18,957 nt of DNA, taken from NCBI GenBank assembly GCA_947379865.1, contig CANCOY010000073.1, positions 1 to 18,957 of the forward strand. The letters run 5' to 3'. Below the pieces are notes generated by a model. It was not told the origin of the DNA, searched no databases, and saw only the letters and a list, made by a program, of their open reading frames with translations. A program made the position numbers and the translations under genes. How positions within the stretch are numbered: the stretch's first letter is position 1; the number at the start of each line of letters is the position of its first letter. This document shows, piece by piece, positions 1 through 7,376 of this stretch. The stretch is from Acetobacteraceae bacterium (GTDB taxonomy: Bacteria > Pseudomonadota > Alphaproteobacteria > Zavarziniales > Zavarziniaceae).

Positions 1-311
1 AGACCCGGCAGGGCACCGGCGCGAACCATGGACCTGCGCGCCGCCACCGCGTTGACCGCGCCATTGGGATCCACCATGCCATTTTCATCCGCCTGCTGGA
101 GCCGCCGGAAGCGCGCCCATTCCTCAGGCTTGTCGGGGCGCATGCCCCCTTCTTCCTCTTCCTCTTCCTCGGCCGATGCCGTGGCGGGGCCACCCAGATA
201 TCTGGGTTGTTCCATGAGGTTGCGCTGATGCAGCACATAGGCCGAGGCACTGGCGGCAAGGCCGCCCGCCAGACCGAGGGCAAGGAGCAGGTGTTTGATC
301 GAGAAAGCCAC
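1..311 (-). CDS. Partial gene: exported or membrane-anchored protein of unknown function
   Basis: This reading frame is open to the left edge, so only the first 103 residues are present. A GTG start at 311 gives the N-terminus VAFSIKHLLLALGLAGG, a short basic and hydrophobic segment typical of a signal peptide or membrane anchor, ending in ASASA near residue 24. A run of seven glutamates follows at residues 48-54, encoded by a repeated GAGGAA hexamer. After it comes a charged stretch, WARFRRLQQADENGMVDPNGAV. That stretch faintly recalls the lead-in of some exported beta-propeller (BNR/YVTN) proteins, but this is a weak impression from memory. No Shine-Dalgarno is obvious, and an in-frame TTG six codons upstream is an alternative start. 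The gene lies 114 nt downstream of bchM on the same strand, with three inverted repeats between them, so it may have its own control. Function is not assignable from this fragment. Confidence 0.6.
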   Translation of the reverse strand, partial: MAFSIKHLLLALGLAGGLAASASAYVLHQRNLMEQPRYLGGPATASAEEEEEEEGGMRPDKPEEWARFRRLQQADENGMVDPNGAVNAVAARRSMVRAGALPG

Positions 312-313
312 AG

Positions 314-346
314 TTGAATTCCGATGCAACGATATCCGGAATTCAA
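314..346. repeat. Inverted repeat, 10-bp arms, ahead of the partial gene
   Basis: TTGAATTCCG (314-323) and CGGAATTCAA (337-346) are perfect inverted copies separated by 13 bp. Each arm contains the self-complementary GAATTC. The repeat lies directly upstream of the GTG start at 311, with half-site centres 23 bp apart (about two helical turns). This suggests a dimeric regulator binding site, but no regulator family is recognised. Confidence 0.5.
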
Positions 347-349
347 ACT

Positions 350-363
350 AGGTTTGGAAACCT
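350..363. repeat. Short inverted repeat AGGTTT-GG-AAACCT
   Basis: Perfect 6-bp arms with a 2-bp centre lie between the repeat at 314-346 and the palindrome at 389-406. The centre is too tight to form a stable RNA hairpin, so a DNA-level protein site is more plausible. With arms this short, chance cannot be excluded. Confidence 0.3.
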
Positions 364-388
364 CTATGACCGGTTAAGACCAGCCACA

Positions 389-406
389 CCCATACCTAGG
401 TATGGG
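389..406. repeat. Perfect 18-bp palindrome centred on CCTAGG
   Basis: CCCATACCTAGGTATGGG is fully self-complementary. It lies 19 nt past the bchM stop codon. It could fold as a 7-bp stem with a CTAG tetraloop and protect or end the bchHM transcript. No T-run follows on either strand, so it is not a standard intrinsic terminator. The alternative is an operator. CTAG is generally rare in bacterial DNA, which makes the exact symmetry more notable. Confidence 0.5.
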
Positions 407-425
407 CCAGCAACCACGCGCGTAA

Positions 426-1127
426 TCAGCTGCGTTTGATCTCAATCGCCTGCGAGGTATAGAAGCCGCGGGCGACCTTGAGGGTGCGGGCGGATTCCCA
501 GCCGGCAAAGGCGGGATCGCGGGCGATCAGCTGGCGCAGTTTCTTCTCGGCCACCGGGGCGATGGCGGGGGAGCGGTCGCCGCGCGGCACCAGCCGGCCC
601 ACCGCCAGGAAGGCCAGCAGAAAGGCTGAGCTGGGGGCAAAGGTCACCAGGATCGAGGTGCTGGTGCGCGAGGCCATGCCGGCCAGCACCCGCACGATGT
701 CGCTGGCGCGGTAATGGATCAGGCTGTCCATACCCACGACATGGTCAAAGTCACCAAAGGCCGGATCGAACATGTCGCCCACCCGAAAATCGATGTGGCC
801 GCTGCCGAAATCGCCGTTGATGCGCTCCTGCGCCAGCTGGACAAGGTTCGCAGAGAGATCTACTGCGGTTACATGGGCGCCACGCCGCGCCGCCTCCACC
901 GCCAGGGCGCAGGTGCCGCAGCCGGCATCCAGCAGCCGCTTGCCGCTGAGGTCGGCCGGCAGCCAGTCCAGCAGGGTGGCGCGCATGGTATCGCGCCCCG
1001 CCCGCACCGTGGCGCGGATGCCACTGACCGGCGCATCGGACGTAAGGCGCTTCCAGGCCTCCACCGCCGTGCGGTCGAAATAGGTTTCCAGCTGGCGGCG
1101 GCGCTGGGCATAGGTCTCGGTAGGCAT
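426..1127 (-). CDS. bchM: Magnesium-protoporphyrin IX methyltransferase BchM
   Basis: BchM transfers a methyl group from S-adenosylmethionine to the C13 propionate of Mg-protoporphyrin IX, giving the monomethyl ester. This is the step right after Mg chelation in bacteriochlorophyll synthesis. The 233-residue length is normal for the family. A class I SAM-binding motif is visible as LLDAGCGTC (residues 65-73), followed by the acidic end of strand two at D90 (TAVDLS). The N-terminus (YFDRTAVEAWKRLTSDAPVS) and the end (RGFYTSQAIEIKRS) are typical of BchM. The ATG at 1127 lies 16 nt after the bchH stop with only a weak purine-rich ribosome site, so translation is probably coupled to bchH. The two enzymes act in sequence, and BchH is reported to stimulate BchM in Rhodobacter. 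No bchL lies between them, unlike the bchH-bchL-bchM order in Rhodobacter. Confidence 0.95.
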   Translation of the reverse strand: MPTETYAQRRRQLETYFDRTAVEAWKRLTSDAPVSGIRATVRAGRDTMRATLLDWLPADLSGKRLLDAGCGTCALAVEAARRGAHVTAVDLSANLVQLAQERINGDFGSGHIDFRVGDMFDPAFGDFDHVVGMDSLIHYRASDIVRVLAGMASRTSTSILVTFAPSSAFLLAFLAVGRLVPRGDRSPAIAPVAEKKLRQLIARDPAFAGWESARTLKVARGFYTSQAIEIKRS

Positions 1128-1143
1128 GGCGGTTTCTTTCTAC

Positions 1144-4100
1144 TCAGGCCATCACGCCTTCAAGACGGTCTTCCAGTTCATCAGCAGCCCGGCGCAATTT
1201 GTCGAGCACCGAGGCGTCGGGCGACCAGAAGTTGCGCTCATGTGCTTCCATCAGCCGGTTGGCGATCTTGGCCGAGGCCGTGGGGTTCAGCTTCGAGATG
1301 CGTTCGCGCATCTCGGGGTCGAGGACATAGACCTCGGCAATGTTCTGATAGACCCAGGGCGCCACCGACCCGGTGGTCGCCGACCAGCCAAGTGTGTTGC
1401 TGACATGGGCCTCGATCTCGCGCACGCCCTCGAAGCCATGTTTCAGCAGGCCTTCATACCATTTGGGGTTCAGGGTGCGGGTGCGGGTCTCCAGCGTGAC
1501 CTGTTCCGAGATGGTGCGCACCACACCGTCGCCGCGCGTCTGGTCGCCGATATAGACGGCCGAAGACGTACCACCCCGGGCGCGCCGCACCGCCCGGCTG
1601 ATGCCACCCAGGGTGTCGAAATAATGGTCGACCGTGGTTACCCCCACCTCGATGCTGTCGAGATTCTGGTAGGTGACATCGACCGTGGAAAGCACGGCGG
1701 CCAGAACCTTGTCGTGGCGCGCAGGCTTGCCATCCACGCCATAGGCAAAGCCCTTGCGCTTGACAAAGGCCTCGGCCAGTTCGTCCTCGTCGTTCCAGCT
1801 GCCCTCGCCCACCAGCATGTTCACATTGGCGCCATAGGTGCCATCGGAATTGCCGAACACCCGCAGGGCGGCTTCCTCGATGGAGCAGCCATGCTGTTCC
1901 ATATGCGCCAGCACATGGCGGCGGATGTGGTTCTGCTCCAGCGGCTCATCTGCCTGGGCCGCCAGCAGGGCCGCCTCGGCCAGCAGCTTCATCTGCAGGG
2001 GCAGCAGATCGCGGAAGATTCCAGAAAGCGTGATCACCACGTCCACGCGTGGCCGACCCAGGGCCTCCAGCGGGATCAGGCTGGCGCCGGCAAGGCGGCC
2101 ATAGCTGTCGAAGCGCGGGGCCGCCCCCATCAGGGCCAGGGCCTGGGCAATCGGCCCACCCTCAGTCTTGAGGTTGTCGGTGCCCCACAGCACCATGGCC
2201 ACGGTTTCGGGCGGGCCATGGCCATCGGCCTCGTGGCGTTCCAGCAGGCGCTGGGCCTGGCGGGCGCCGTCCTGCACCGCAAAGGCACTGGGCAGCTTGA
2301 AGGGATCGAACCCATGCAGGTTACGGCCCGTGGGCAGCACGTCCATGCTGCGCAGAATGTCGCCGCCCGGGGCGGGATGAATGTAACGGCCATCCAGCGC
2401 CTGCAGGATGCCCGGGATCTCGTGATCGGTGGCCAGCAGATCGTCGAGGCGGGCACGCTCGGCCAGATCGGTGATGCCGGCAGCATCCAGCATTTCGCTG
2501 CGCTCAGCCTCGTTCGGCGGCTCACCCACCACATGCAGGCCATTGGGGATCAGCGTGTACTCAAGCTCAAGCAGGGCGCGGCCAAGCACGTCAATGGCAG
2601 CCACAGGGTCGTCCCACACCGGCTCCGCCGTGGCGAGATCCACTTCCGTTGCCTGGGCCTGGATCAGTCCCGCCAAGCCCGCCCGCTGACCAAAGTCGGC
2701 ATCCGGCTCCATGGTGCGCCAGCGATCGATGGACGCCTTGAGATCCACCAGCCCGCGATAAAGCCCGGCTGAGGAGACCGGCGGCGTCAGATAGCTGACG
2801 AGCGTCGCCCCCGCCCGGCGCTTGGCCAGCATGCCTTCCGAGGGGTTGTTGGAGGCATAGAGATAAAAATTCGGCAGATCGCCGATCAGGCGGTCGGGCC
2901 AGCAGTTGCCCGACATGCCCGCCTGCTTGCCCGGCATGAACTCCAGCGCCCCATGGGTGCCGAAATGCAGCACGGCATGGGCGCCGAAATCCTCGGCCAG
3001 CCAGCGATAGAAGGCGACAAAGGCATGGGTGGGGGCAAAGCCATGTTCAAAGAGGAGACGCATGGGGTCCCCCTCATAGCCAAAGCCCGGCTGGATGCCG
3101 ATGAAGACATTCCCCATCTGCAGGCCCTGGATGAAGATATCGCGGCCATCGGCCAGGATCTTGCCCGGTGCCGGGCCCCAGCTTGCCTCGATCTCGTCCA
3201 GCCAGGGGGTGCGGCGCACGTGATCATCAACGCTGACCCGCGCCGCCACATTGGCCGTGGTGCCAAGGCGCTCGCGATTGCCGTTGATCACCATGTCGCG
3301 CAGCACATCCGGGTTCTCGGGGATGTCGCCCACCGTATAGCCCGCCGCCTTCATGGCATGGAGGGTGTTGTACAGCGAGGAAAAGACGCCGAGATAGGCC
3401 GCCGTGCCCGACGTCCCCGCATTGGGCGGGAAGTTGAACAGGACCGTGGCGATCTTGCGGTTTGCCCGTTCCGACCGGCGCAGGGCCACCAGCCTGGCCA
3501 CCCGCGAGGCCAGCATGGGCGCGCGTTCGGGATGGGGCACCATGTTGCGGGCACAGGCGACGCCATCACAGCCAGCACAGCGCTTGCTGGGAATCTCCGA
3601 GGCGCCGCAGCGGCCGCCAAAGGTCATGGGCCAGATGCCGCCGTCAAGCTCGGGGATCGCCACCATCATGGTCGCTTCCACCGGCAGCAGGCCGCGATTG
3701 TCGCCGCTCCACTGCAGCATGGTCTGGAATTCGAGGGGATGGGCCGTGACATAGGGCACGTCCAGCTTCGCCAGCGCCGCCTCTGCCGCCCGGGCATCGT
3801 TATAGGCGGGGCCGCCGACCAGCGAGAAACCGGTCAGCGAGATCACCGCATCGACCGCAGGCACGCCATCGCGGAAAAAGAACGCATCCATGGCCGGCCG
3901 GGCATCAAGGCCCGAGGAAAAGGCCGGAATCACATTCAGCCCCTGGGACTCAAGGGCCGTGATCACGCCATCATAATGGCGGGCGTTATTGGCCAGCACA
4001 TAAGAGCGCAGCAGCACGATGCCCACCGTCCCCTTGGTGCCGGGTCGGGGGAGGAGATCGACCTGCTCCACCACCCGGCCCTTGGCGCGGGGGTGATAGA

Positions 4101-4773
4101 GGCCAAGGTCGGGATACTGCACCGGCGGCTCAACCTTGACCTTGCCAGCCAGCACCGCCCTGGGGCCAGAGGCATAGCGGTTGACCAGCAGCGCCACCAT
4201 ATTGGCCAGATTGTCGGCAGAGCCGGCCAGCCAATATTGCAGGGTCAGGAAATAGGCGCGCACGTCCTGGGCGGTGCCGGGGATGAAGCGCAGCAGCTTT
4301 GGCAGTTCGCGCAGCATCTTCATCTGGCCTTCGCCAGAGGCCGCCGCCCCACCCGGCTTGGGCTTGCCGCGCAGCTTCTTCAAGAGGCCCGCGATGCCCT
4401 TGGCCTCGCCCGCCATGCTGAACTTGCCAAGGCGCGTCATGCGCATGATCTCAGGCGCCGACAGGCAACAGGCCAGCGCATCACAATGCTCGCGCCGCGC
4501 CTGCAGGGCCGGCAGAACCAGCCGAATGTGGTCTTCGAGGAACAGCATGCCCGAAATAATGATGTCGGCCCGGCCGATGTCGGCGATACAGGCTTCCAGG
4601 GCGTGCGGGTCGGAGGCGAATTCGTCGGCTGCGTGCATAACAAGGTCGAGGGACGGCAGGCTGCGGTTCAGCATCTGGCGCGCCGTGGTCACGGCGGTGC
4701 CGAAATGGCTGTCCATGGTCAGAATCAGAACCCGGATGGCGGGAGCCTCAACCTCGGTCCGACTTACGCGCAT
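1144..4773 (-). CDS. bchH: Magnesium chelatase subunit H, BchH
   Basis: BchH is the large porphyrin-binding subunit of Mg chelatase. With the BchI/BchD ATPase pair (not in this window) it inserts Mg2+ into protoporphyrin IX. The ATG at 4773 gives 1209 residues, normal for BchH. The N-terminal DUF3479 domain (VLILTMDSHFGTAV onward) is followed by the long CobN/Mg-chelatase domain with LRSYVLANNARHYD, VLFNFPPNAGTSGTAAYL and FGTHGALEFMPGKQAG (about 604-619). Cysteines C389, C399, C402 and C407 lie where an Fe-S-binding cysteine motif has been reported for Rhodobacter BchH. The frame stays open upstream to a TTG at 4959, but that codon lies inside the operator/promoter palindrome. The ATG at 4773 has a GAGG nine bases before it and matches the usual BchH N-terminus, so it was chosen. 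The gene is co-directional with bchM and likely repressed by a PpsR-type regulator. Confidence 0.95.
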   Translation of the reverse strand: MRVSRTEVEAPAIRVLILTMDSHFGTAVTTARQMLNRSLPSLDLVMHAADEFASDPHALEACIADIGRADIIISGMLFLEDHIRLVLPALQARREHCDALACCLSAPEIMRMTRLGKFSMAGEAKGIAGLLKKLRGKPKPGGAAASGEGQMKMLRELPKLLRFIPGTAQDVRAYFLTLQYWLAGSADNLANMVALLVNRYASGPRAVLAGKVKVEPPVQYPDLGLYHPRAKGRVVEQVDLLPRPGTKGTVGIVLLRSYVLANNARHYDGVITALESQGLNVIPAFSSGLDARPAMDAFFFRDGVPAVDAVISLTGFSLVGGPAYNDARAAEAALAKLDVPYVTAHPLEFQTMLQWSGDNRGLLPVEATMMVAIPELDGGIWPMTFGGRCGASEIPSKRCAGCDGVACARNMVPHPERAPMLASRVARLVALRRSERANRKIATVLFNFPPNAGTSGTAAYLGVFSSLYNTLHAMKAAGYTVGDIPENPDVLRDMVINGNRERLGTTANVAARVSVDDHVRRTPWLDEIEASWGPAPGKILADGRDIFIQGLQMGNVFIGIQPGFGYEGDPMRLLFEHGFAPTHAFVAFYRWLAEDFGAHAVLHFGTHGALEFMPGKQAGMSGNCWPDRLIGDLPNFYLYASNNPSEGMLAKRRAGATLVSYLTPPVSSAGLYRGLVDLKASIDRWRTMEPDADFGQRAGLAGLIQAQATEVDLATAEPVWDDPVAAIDVLGRALLELEYTLIPNGLHVVGEPPNEAERSEMLDAAGITDLAERARLDDLLATDHEIPGILQALDGRYIHPAPGGDILRSMDVLPTGRNLHGFDPFKLPSAFAVQDGARQAQRLLERHEADGHGPPETVAMVLWGTDNLKTEGGPIAQALALMGAAPRFDSYGRLAGASLIPLEALGRPRVDVVITLSGIFRDLLPLQMKLLAEAALLAAQADEPLEQNHIRRHVLAHMEQHGCSIEEAALRVFGNSDGTYGANVNMLVGEGSWNDEDELAEAFVKRKGFAYGVDGKPARHDKVLAAVLSTVDVTYQNLDSIEVGVTTVDHYFDTLGGISRAVRRARGGTSSAVYIGDQTRGDGVVRTISEQVTLETRTRTLNPKWYEGLLKHGFEGVREIEAHVSNTLGWSATTGSVAPWVYQNIAEVYVLDPEMRERISKLNPTASAKIANRLMEAHERNFWSPDASVLDKLRRAADELEDRLEGVMA

Positions 4774-4928
4774 GTCCTGTTGCCTCGGTCTGAGAGGGCG
4801 CCAGACGGCAAAGCACAAAGGCTCAAGACCCCGGATCTGGCACCGACCCACAAGGTCCGGCGCCGTTTTCCCGTCATGTCTGGCCGTCTCGCTCGCACGC
4901 TCGCGCTCCCTCTGGGTACGCAGTGCGA

Positions 4929-4946
4929 CAAATTTTCGCGAATTTG
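4929..4946. repeat. Inverted repeat CAAATT-N6-AATTTG beside the bchH promoter
   Basis: CAAATT (4929-4934) and AATTTG (4941-4946) are perfect 6-bp arms around TTCGCG. The repeat overlaps the proposed -10 element of bchH, in an AT-rich patch of an otherwise GC-rich region. It may be a second regulator site. It does not fit the PpsR pattern TGT-N12-ACA or the FNR/FixK pattern TTGAT-N4-ATCAA. Confidence 0.3.
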
Positions 4947-4959
4947 CAGCACTTGTCAA
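4931..4959 (-). promoter_or_regulatory. Probable sigma-70-type promoter of bchHM
   Basis: On the minus strand a perfect TTGACA (4959-4954) is followed after 17 bp by AAAATT (4936-4931), a partial match to TATAAT. Transcription would start near 4924, leaving about 150 nt before the ATG at 4773. The -35 lies inside the palindrome at 4954-4971, the usual layout for a repressor that blocks RNA polymerase. The weak -10 is the main doubt. Confidence 0.5.
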
Positions 4960-4971
4960 CTAAAGTTGACG
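4954..4971. promoter_or_regulatory. PpsR/CrtJ-like operator
   Basis: GTCAACT-AA-AGTTGAC (4955-4970) is a perfect inverted repeat with 7-bp arms. In its context it reads TGTCA-N8-TGACG, one base from the PpsR/CrtJ consensus TGT-N12-ACA (often TGTCA-N8-TGACA). PpsR/CrtJ represses bch, crt and puc genes under oxygen or light in many phototrophic Alphaproteobacteria. Its place over the -35 of the probable bchH promoter supports the assignment. A second nearby copy, usual for cooperative binding, was not found. Confidence 0.6.
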
Positions 4972-5101
4972 TATCGGAAAACTTACACTCGCCTCTGCAC
5001 CTCCCCATAGCCTCGCCCATCCTGACCTTGCGCTTGACGCCTCCTCCCCCAACCGTGACAAGAAGTCGGACATGACCCAAAAGCTTGCAGGCGAGGGAAA
5101 G

Positions 5102-5686
5102 ATGACACTGCGGCGCGCCACCCCTTCCGACTGGCGCCAGGTGGGCGATGTGATCGGCCGGGCCTTTGCCGAAGACCCGGTCTCGCGCTGGACCCTTGGC
5201 TCAGCCGCTGGCGTGCGCACGACCTTCACGGCGCTTGCCCGTCACGTCTATCTGCCGCGCGGCATCTGCCTGCTGGCGGGGGATCAGGGGGGCACCATGT
5301 GGATGCCGCCTGGCGGCAGCAAGGCCCTGGGCCTGCTGCCGGAACTGGCGCTGATCACACGGCTGGTTCTGGGGGGCGGCGCCGGCGTCATTGGCCGCGC
5401 CCTGGCTGTGGAGAAGGGGATGAAGGGCCACACGCCGACCTTTCCCCACTTCTATCTGTTCACTGTGGGCGTGCTGCCGGAGGCTCGCGGCCAGGGCCTT
5501 GGCCGGGCGCTGATCAGCCAGACCCTGGGGCAAGCCGATGCCGAGGGCATGCCCACCTATCTGGAGAACAGCAACCCGCGCAACACGGCCCTTTATCTGG
5601 GCCTTGGCTTCAAGCCGCTGGAGACGTTCTCGCCAGCACCGGGCTGCCCGGTGCTGACCGCCATGCTACGCCAGCCAGGCGGTTGA
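5102..5686 (+). CDS. GNAT-family N-acetyltransferase, substrate unknown
   Basis: This 194-residue protein has the GNAT fold signature. It has an N-terminal MTLRRATPSDWRQVGDVIGRAF, the beta4 strand FTVGVLPEARGQGLGRAL (119-136) with the acetyl-CoA pyrophosphate loop RGQGLG, and a C-terminal LENSNPRNTALYLGLGF (154-170). The wording YLENSNPRN is like that of small-molecule acetyltransferases related to puromycin N-acetyltransferase, but the substrate cannot be told. The ATG at 5102 is preferred because GAGG lies five bases before it and the family consensus begins there. An in-frame ATG at 5072 would add ten residues and lacks a good ribosome site. The gene is the only plus-strand gene in the window. 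It diverges from bchH and could share the palindrome at 4954-4971, and it ends 16 nt from the convergent ABC ATPase gene. Confidence 0.85.
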   Translation: MTLRRATPSDWRQVGDVIGRAFAEDPVSRWTLGSAAGVRTTFTALARHVYLPRGICLLAGDQGGTMWMPPGGSKALGLLPELALITRLVLGGGAGVIGRALAVEKGMKGHTPTFPHFYLFTVGVLPEARGQGLGRALISQTLGQADAEGMPTYLENSNPRNTALYLGLGFKPLETFSPAPGCPVLTAMLRQPGG

Positions 5687-5708
5687 GGTCTCGGATACGG
5701 GCTCAGCC
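5681..5708. terminator. Weak bidirectional hairpin between convergent genes
   Basis: GGTTGAG (5681-5687) can pair with CTCAGCC (5702-5708) with one G-U wobble across a 14-nt loop. It overlaps the stop codons of the GNAT gene and the convergent ATPase gene. No T-run follows on either side, so it is at best a weak terminator. Confidence 0.25.
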
Positions 5709-7376
5709 GCGCCGCACCGGGCGGGCCAGGGGAACGGCGGCGATCAGGTCTCTGGTATCCTGATGCTGGGGGGACTCGAACACGGCACGGCGCGACCCCG
5801 CCTCAACAATGTGCCCGCCGCGCATGACGGCCACCTGGTGGCACATGCGCTCGATCACCGCCATGTCGTGGGAGATGAAGAGATAGGCCAGTCCCTCTGT
5901 CTCTTGCAGCTCCAGCATGAGGTCGAGGACCTTTGCCCGGACGGAGACATCAAGCGCCGCCACCGACTCATCAGCCACGATCAGCTTTGGCTTCAGGGCC
6001 AGCGCCCGGGCGATGCAGATGCGCTGGCGCTGGCCACCAGAGAATTCATGGGGGTAGCGGCTGGCGGCCTCCGGTGTCAGGCCAACCCGGCGCAACAGGT
6101 CGGCCACGCGGTCCAGCCGGTCGCCTGCGGTGCCCAGACCATGGATCAGCATGGGTTCGGCCACGGCCGCCCCCACGGTCATGCGGGGGTCAAGCGAGGC
6201 ATAGGGATCCTGGAAGATCATCTGCGCCAGCCGCCGCACCGGACGCATGGCCCGCACGCCCCGGTCGGTCAGGGGCTGACCATCGATGGTGACACTGCCG
6301 CTGAACGGCACCAGGCCCAGCACCGCCTTGCCCGTGGTGGACTTGCCCGAGCCACTTTCCCCGACCAGGCCAAGGGTCTGCCCGGCGGGGACGCTGAAAG
6401 ATATGCCATGGACCACTGGCGTGCCCGCCCGCGCGCCGCCAAACCAGCCGGCGCGGGCGCCATAGGCCACCCGCAACCCCTCAGCCACCAGCACAGGCGG
6501 CGCGGCAGCCACCGCCACCTCATCGCGGGCCATGGCGGGTGCCGTGACACGCGGTGGGCCATCGGTACCGGCATGGGCGCCCAGCAGGGGCACTGCCGCG
6601 ATCAGCTCTCGCGTATAGGGTGCTTCGGGCCGCTCAAATATCTCGGTGACGGGGCCAACCTCAACCACCCGGCCCGCCTGCATCACCGCCACACGGTCGG
6701 CCATCTCGGCCACCACACCCATGTCATGGGTGATCAACAGAATGGCCGTGCCGAACTCGGCCTTCAGCTCGCGCATCAGGGTCAGGATCTGGGCCTGGAC
6801 CGTTACATCAAGGGCGGTGGTCGGCTCATCGGCAATCAGAACCCCGGGCTGGCATGACAGGGCCATGCCAATCATCACCCGCTGCCGCATGCCGCCCGAG
6901 ATCTCATGGGGGTACTGCGCCAGACGGCGTGCCGGATCGGTGATGCGCACGGCATCCAGCATGGCCAGGGCGCGGGCGCGGGCGGCGCGTTCATCCGACT
7001 GCTGATGGGTGCGGATCGCCTCGATCAGCTGGTCGCCGATGGTGATGACCGGGTTGAGCGAGGTCATCGGCTCCTGAAAGATCATGGCCGCCTCGCCGCC
7101 ACGCACCTGGCGCATCTCGCGCTCTGACAGGGCGGTGAGGCTACGGCCGCCCAGCAGAATGTCGCCCGAGACGATCCGCAGGGAGGCGCGCGGCAGCAGA
7201 CGCATGATGGCAAGCGAGGTAACCGACTTGCCCGAGCCGGACTCCCCCGCCAGGCAAAGCGTCTCCCCCGCCATCACGTCAAAGCTGACGCCGTCGAGAA
7301 TGCGCCGCGCCCCATCAGGCGTCAGTGCATCGACAGTCAGATCCCGGACGGAGAGGACGGGGGTTGCGGGCGTCAC
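5703..7376 (-). CDS. Fused double ATPase of a dipeptide/oligopeptide-type ABC importer (DppD-DppF-like)
   Basis: This protein powers the importer encoded upstream. Its 557 residues hold two nucleotide-binding domains that are separate proteins in classic Dpp/Opp systems, as in the E. coli GsiA type. Domain 1 shows Walker A GESGSGKS (44-51), signature ISGGMRQR (159-166), Walker B VLIADE (179-184) and the switch histidine H217. Domain 2 shows GESGSGKS (339-346), FSGGQRQR (445-452) and LIVADE (465-470). Both sites look complete. The second continues ESVAALDVS where EPVSALDVS is common. Each domain ends with an oligopeptide-type tail (PEAPYTRELIAAVP; SPQHQDTRDLIAAVPL). The GTG start at 7376 overlaps the amidase stop as GTGA, implying translational coupling. 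A longer in-frame start at 7508 would lie deep inside the amidase gene and gives an unlikely N-terminus. Confidence 0.92.
   Translation of the reverse strand: MTPATPVLSVRDLTVDALTPDGARRILDGVSFDVMAGETLCLAGESGSGKSVTSLAIMRLLPRASLRIVSGDILLGGRSLTALSEREMRQVRGGEAAMIFQEPMTSLNPVITIGDQLIEAIRTHQQSDERAARARALAMLDAVRITDPARRLAQYPHEISGGMRQRVMIGMALSCQPGVLIADEPTTALDVTVQAQILTLMRELKAEFGTAILLITHDMGVVAEMADRVAVMQAGRVVEVGPVTEIFERPEAPYTRELIAAVPLLGAHAGTDGPPRVTAPAMARDEVAVAAAPPVLVAEGLRVAYGARAGWFGGARAGTPVVHGISFSVPAGQTLGLVGESGSGKSTTGKAVLGLVPFSGSVTIDGQPLTDRGVRAMRPVRRLAQMIFQDPYASLDPRMTVGAAVAEPMLIHGLGTAGDRLDRVADLLRRVGLTPEAASRYPHEFSGGQRQRICIARALALKPKLIVADESVAALDVSVRAKVLDLMLELQETEGLAYLFISHDMAVIERMCHQVAVMRGGHIVEAGSRRAVFESPQHQDTRDLIAAVPLARPVRRG

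Larger units (their letters stand above)
4774..5101. other. Divergent intergenic region between bchH and the GNAT gene
   Basis: This 328-bp stretch holds no convincing gene; the short frames crossing it resemble nothing known. It contains the bchH leader (about 150 nt if the proposed promoter is right), the probable promoter and the PpsR-like palindrome, listed separately. From about 4980 to 5060 it is pyrimidine-rich on the plus strand, without a clear terminator or riboswitch. Confidence 0.6.

Noticed and set aside
1126..2772. Long open frame on the plus strand opposite bchH
   Set aside because: It is antisense to bchH, rich in H, G, Q and R without any known domain, and explained by the GC bias of the bchH codons.
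4774..4959. N-terminal extension of BchH from a TTG at 4959
   Set aside because: The TTG lies within the -35/operator palindrome, and the extension does not resemble BchH.
2953..5010. 685-codon plus-strand open frame opposite bchH
   Set aside because: Same reason: no domain, no ribosome site, low-complexity composition, and it crosses the bchH promoter region.
5043..5078. Possible second PpsR site near GTGACAAGAAGTCGGACATGA
   Set aside because: The half-sites are direct GACA repeats with wrong spacing, not TGT-N12-ACA.
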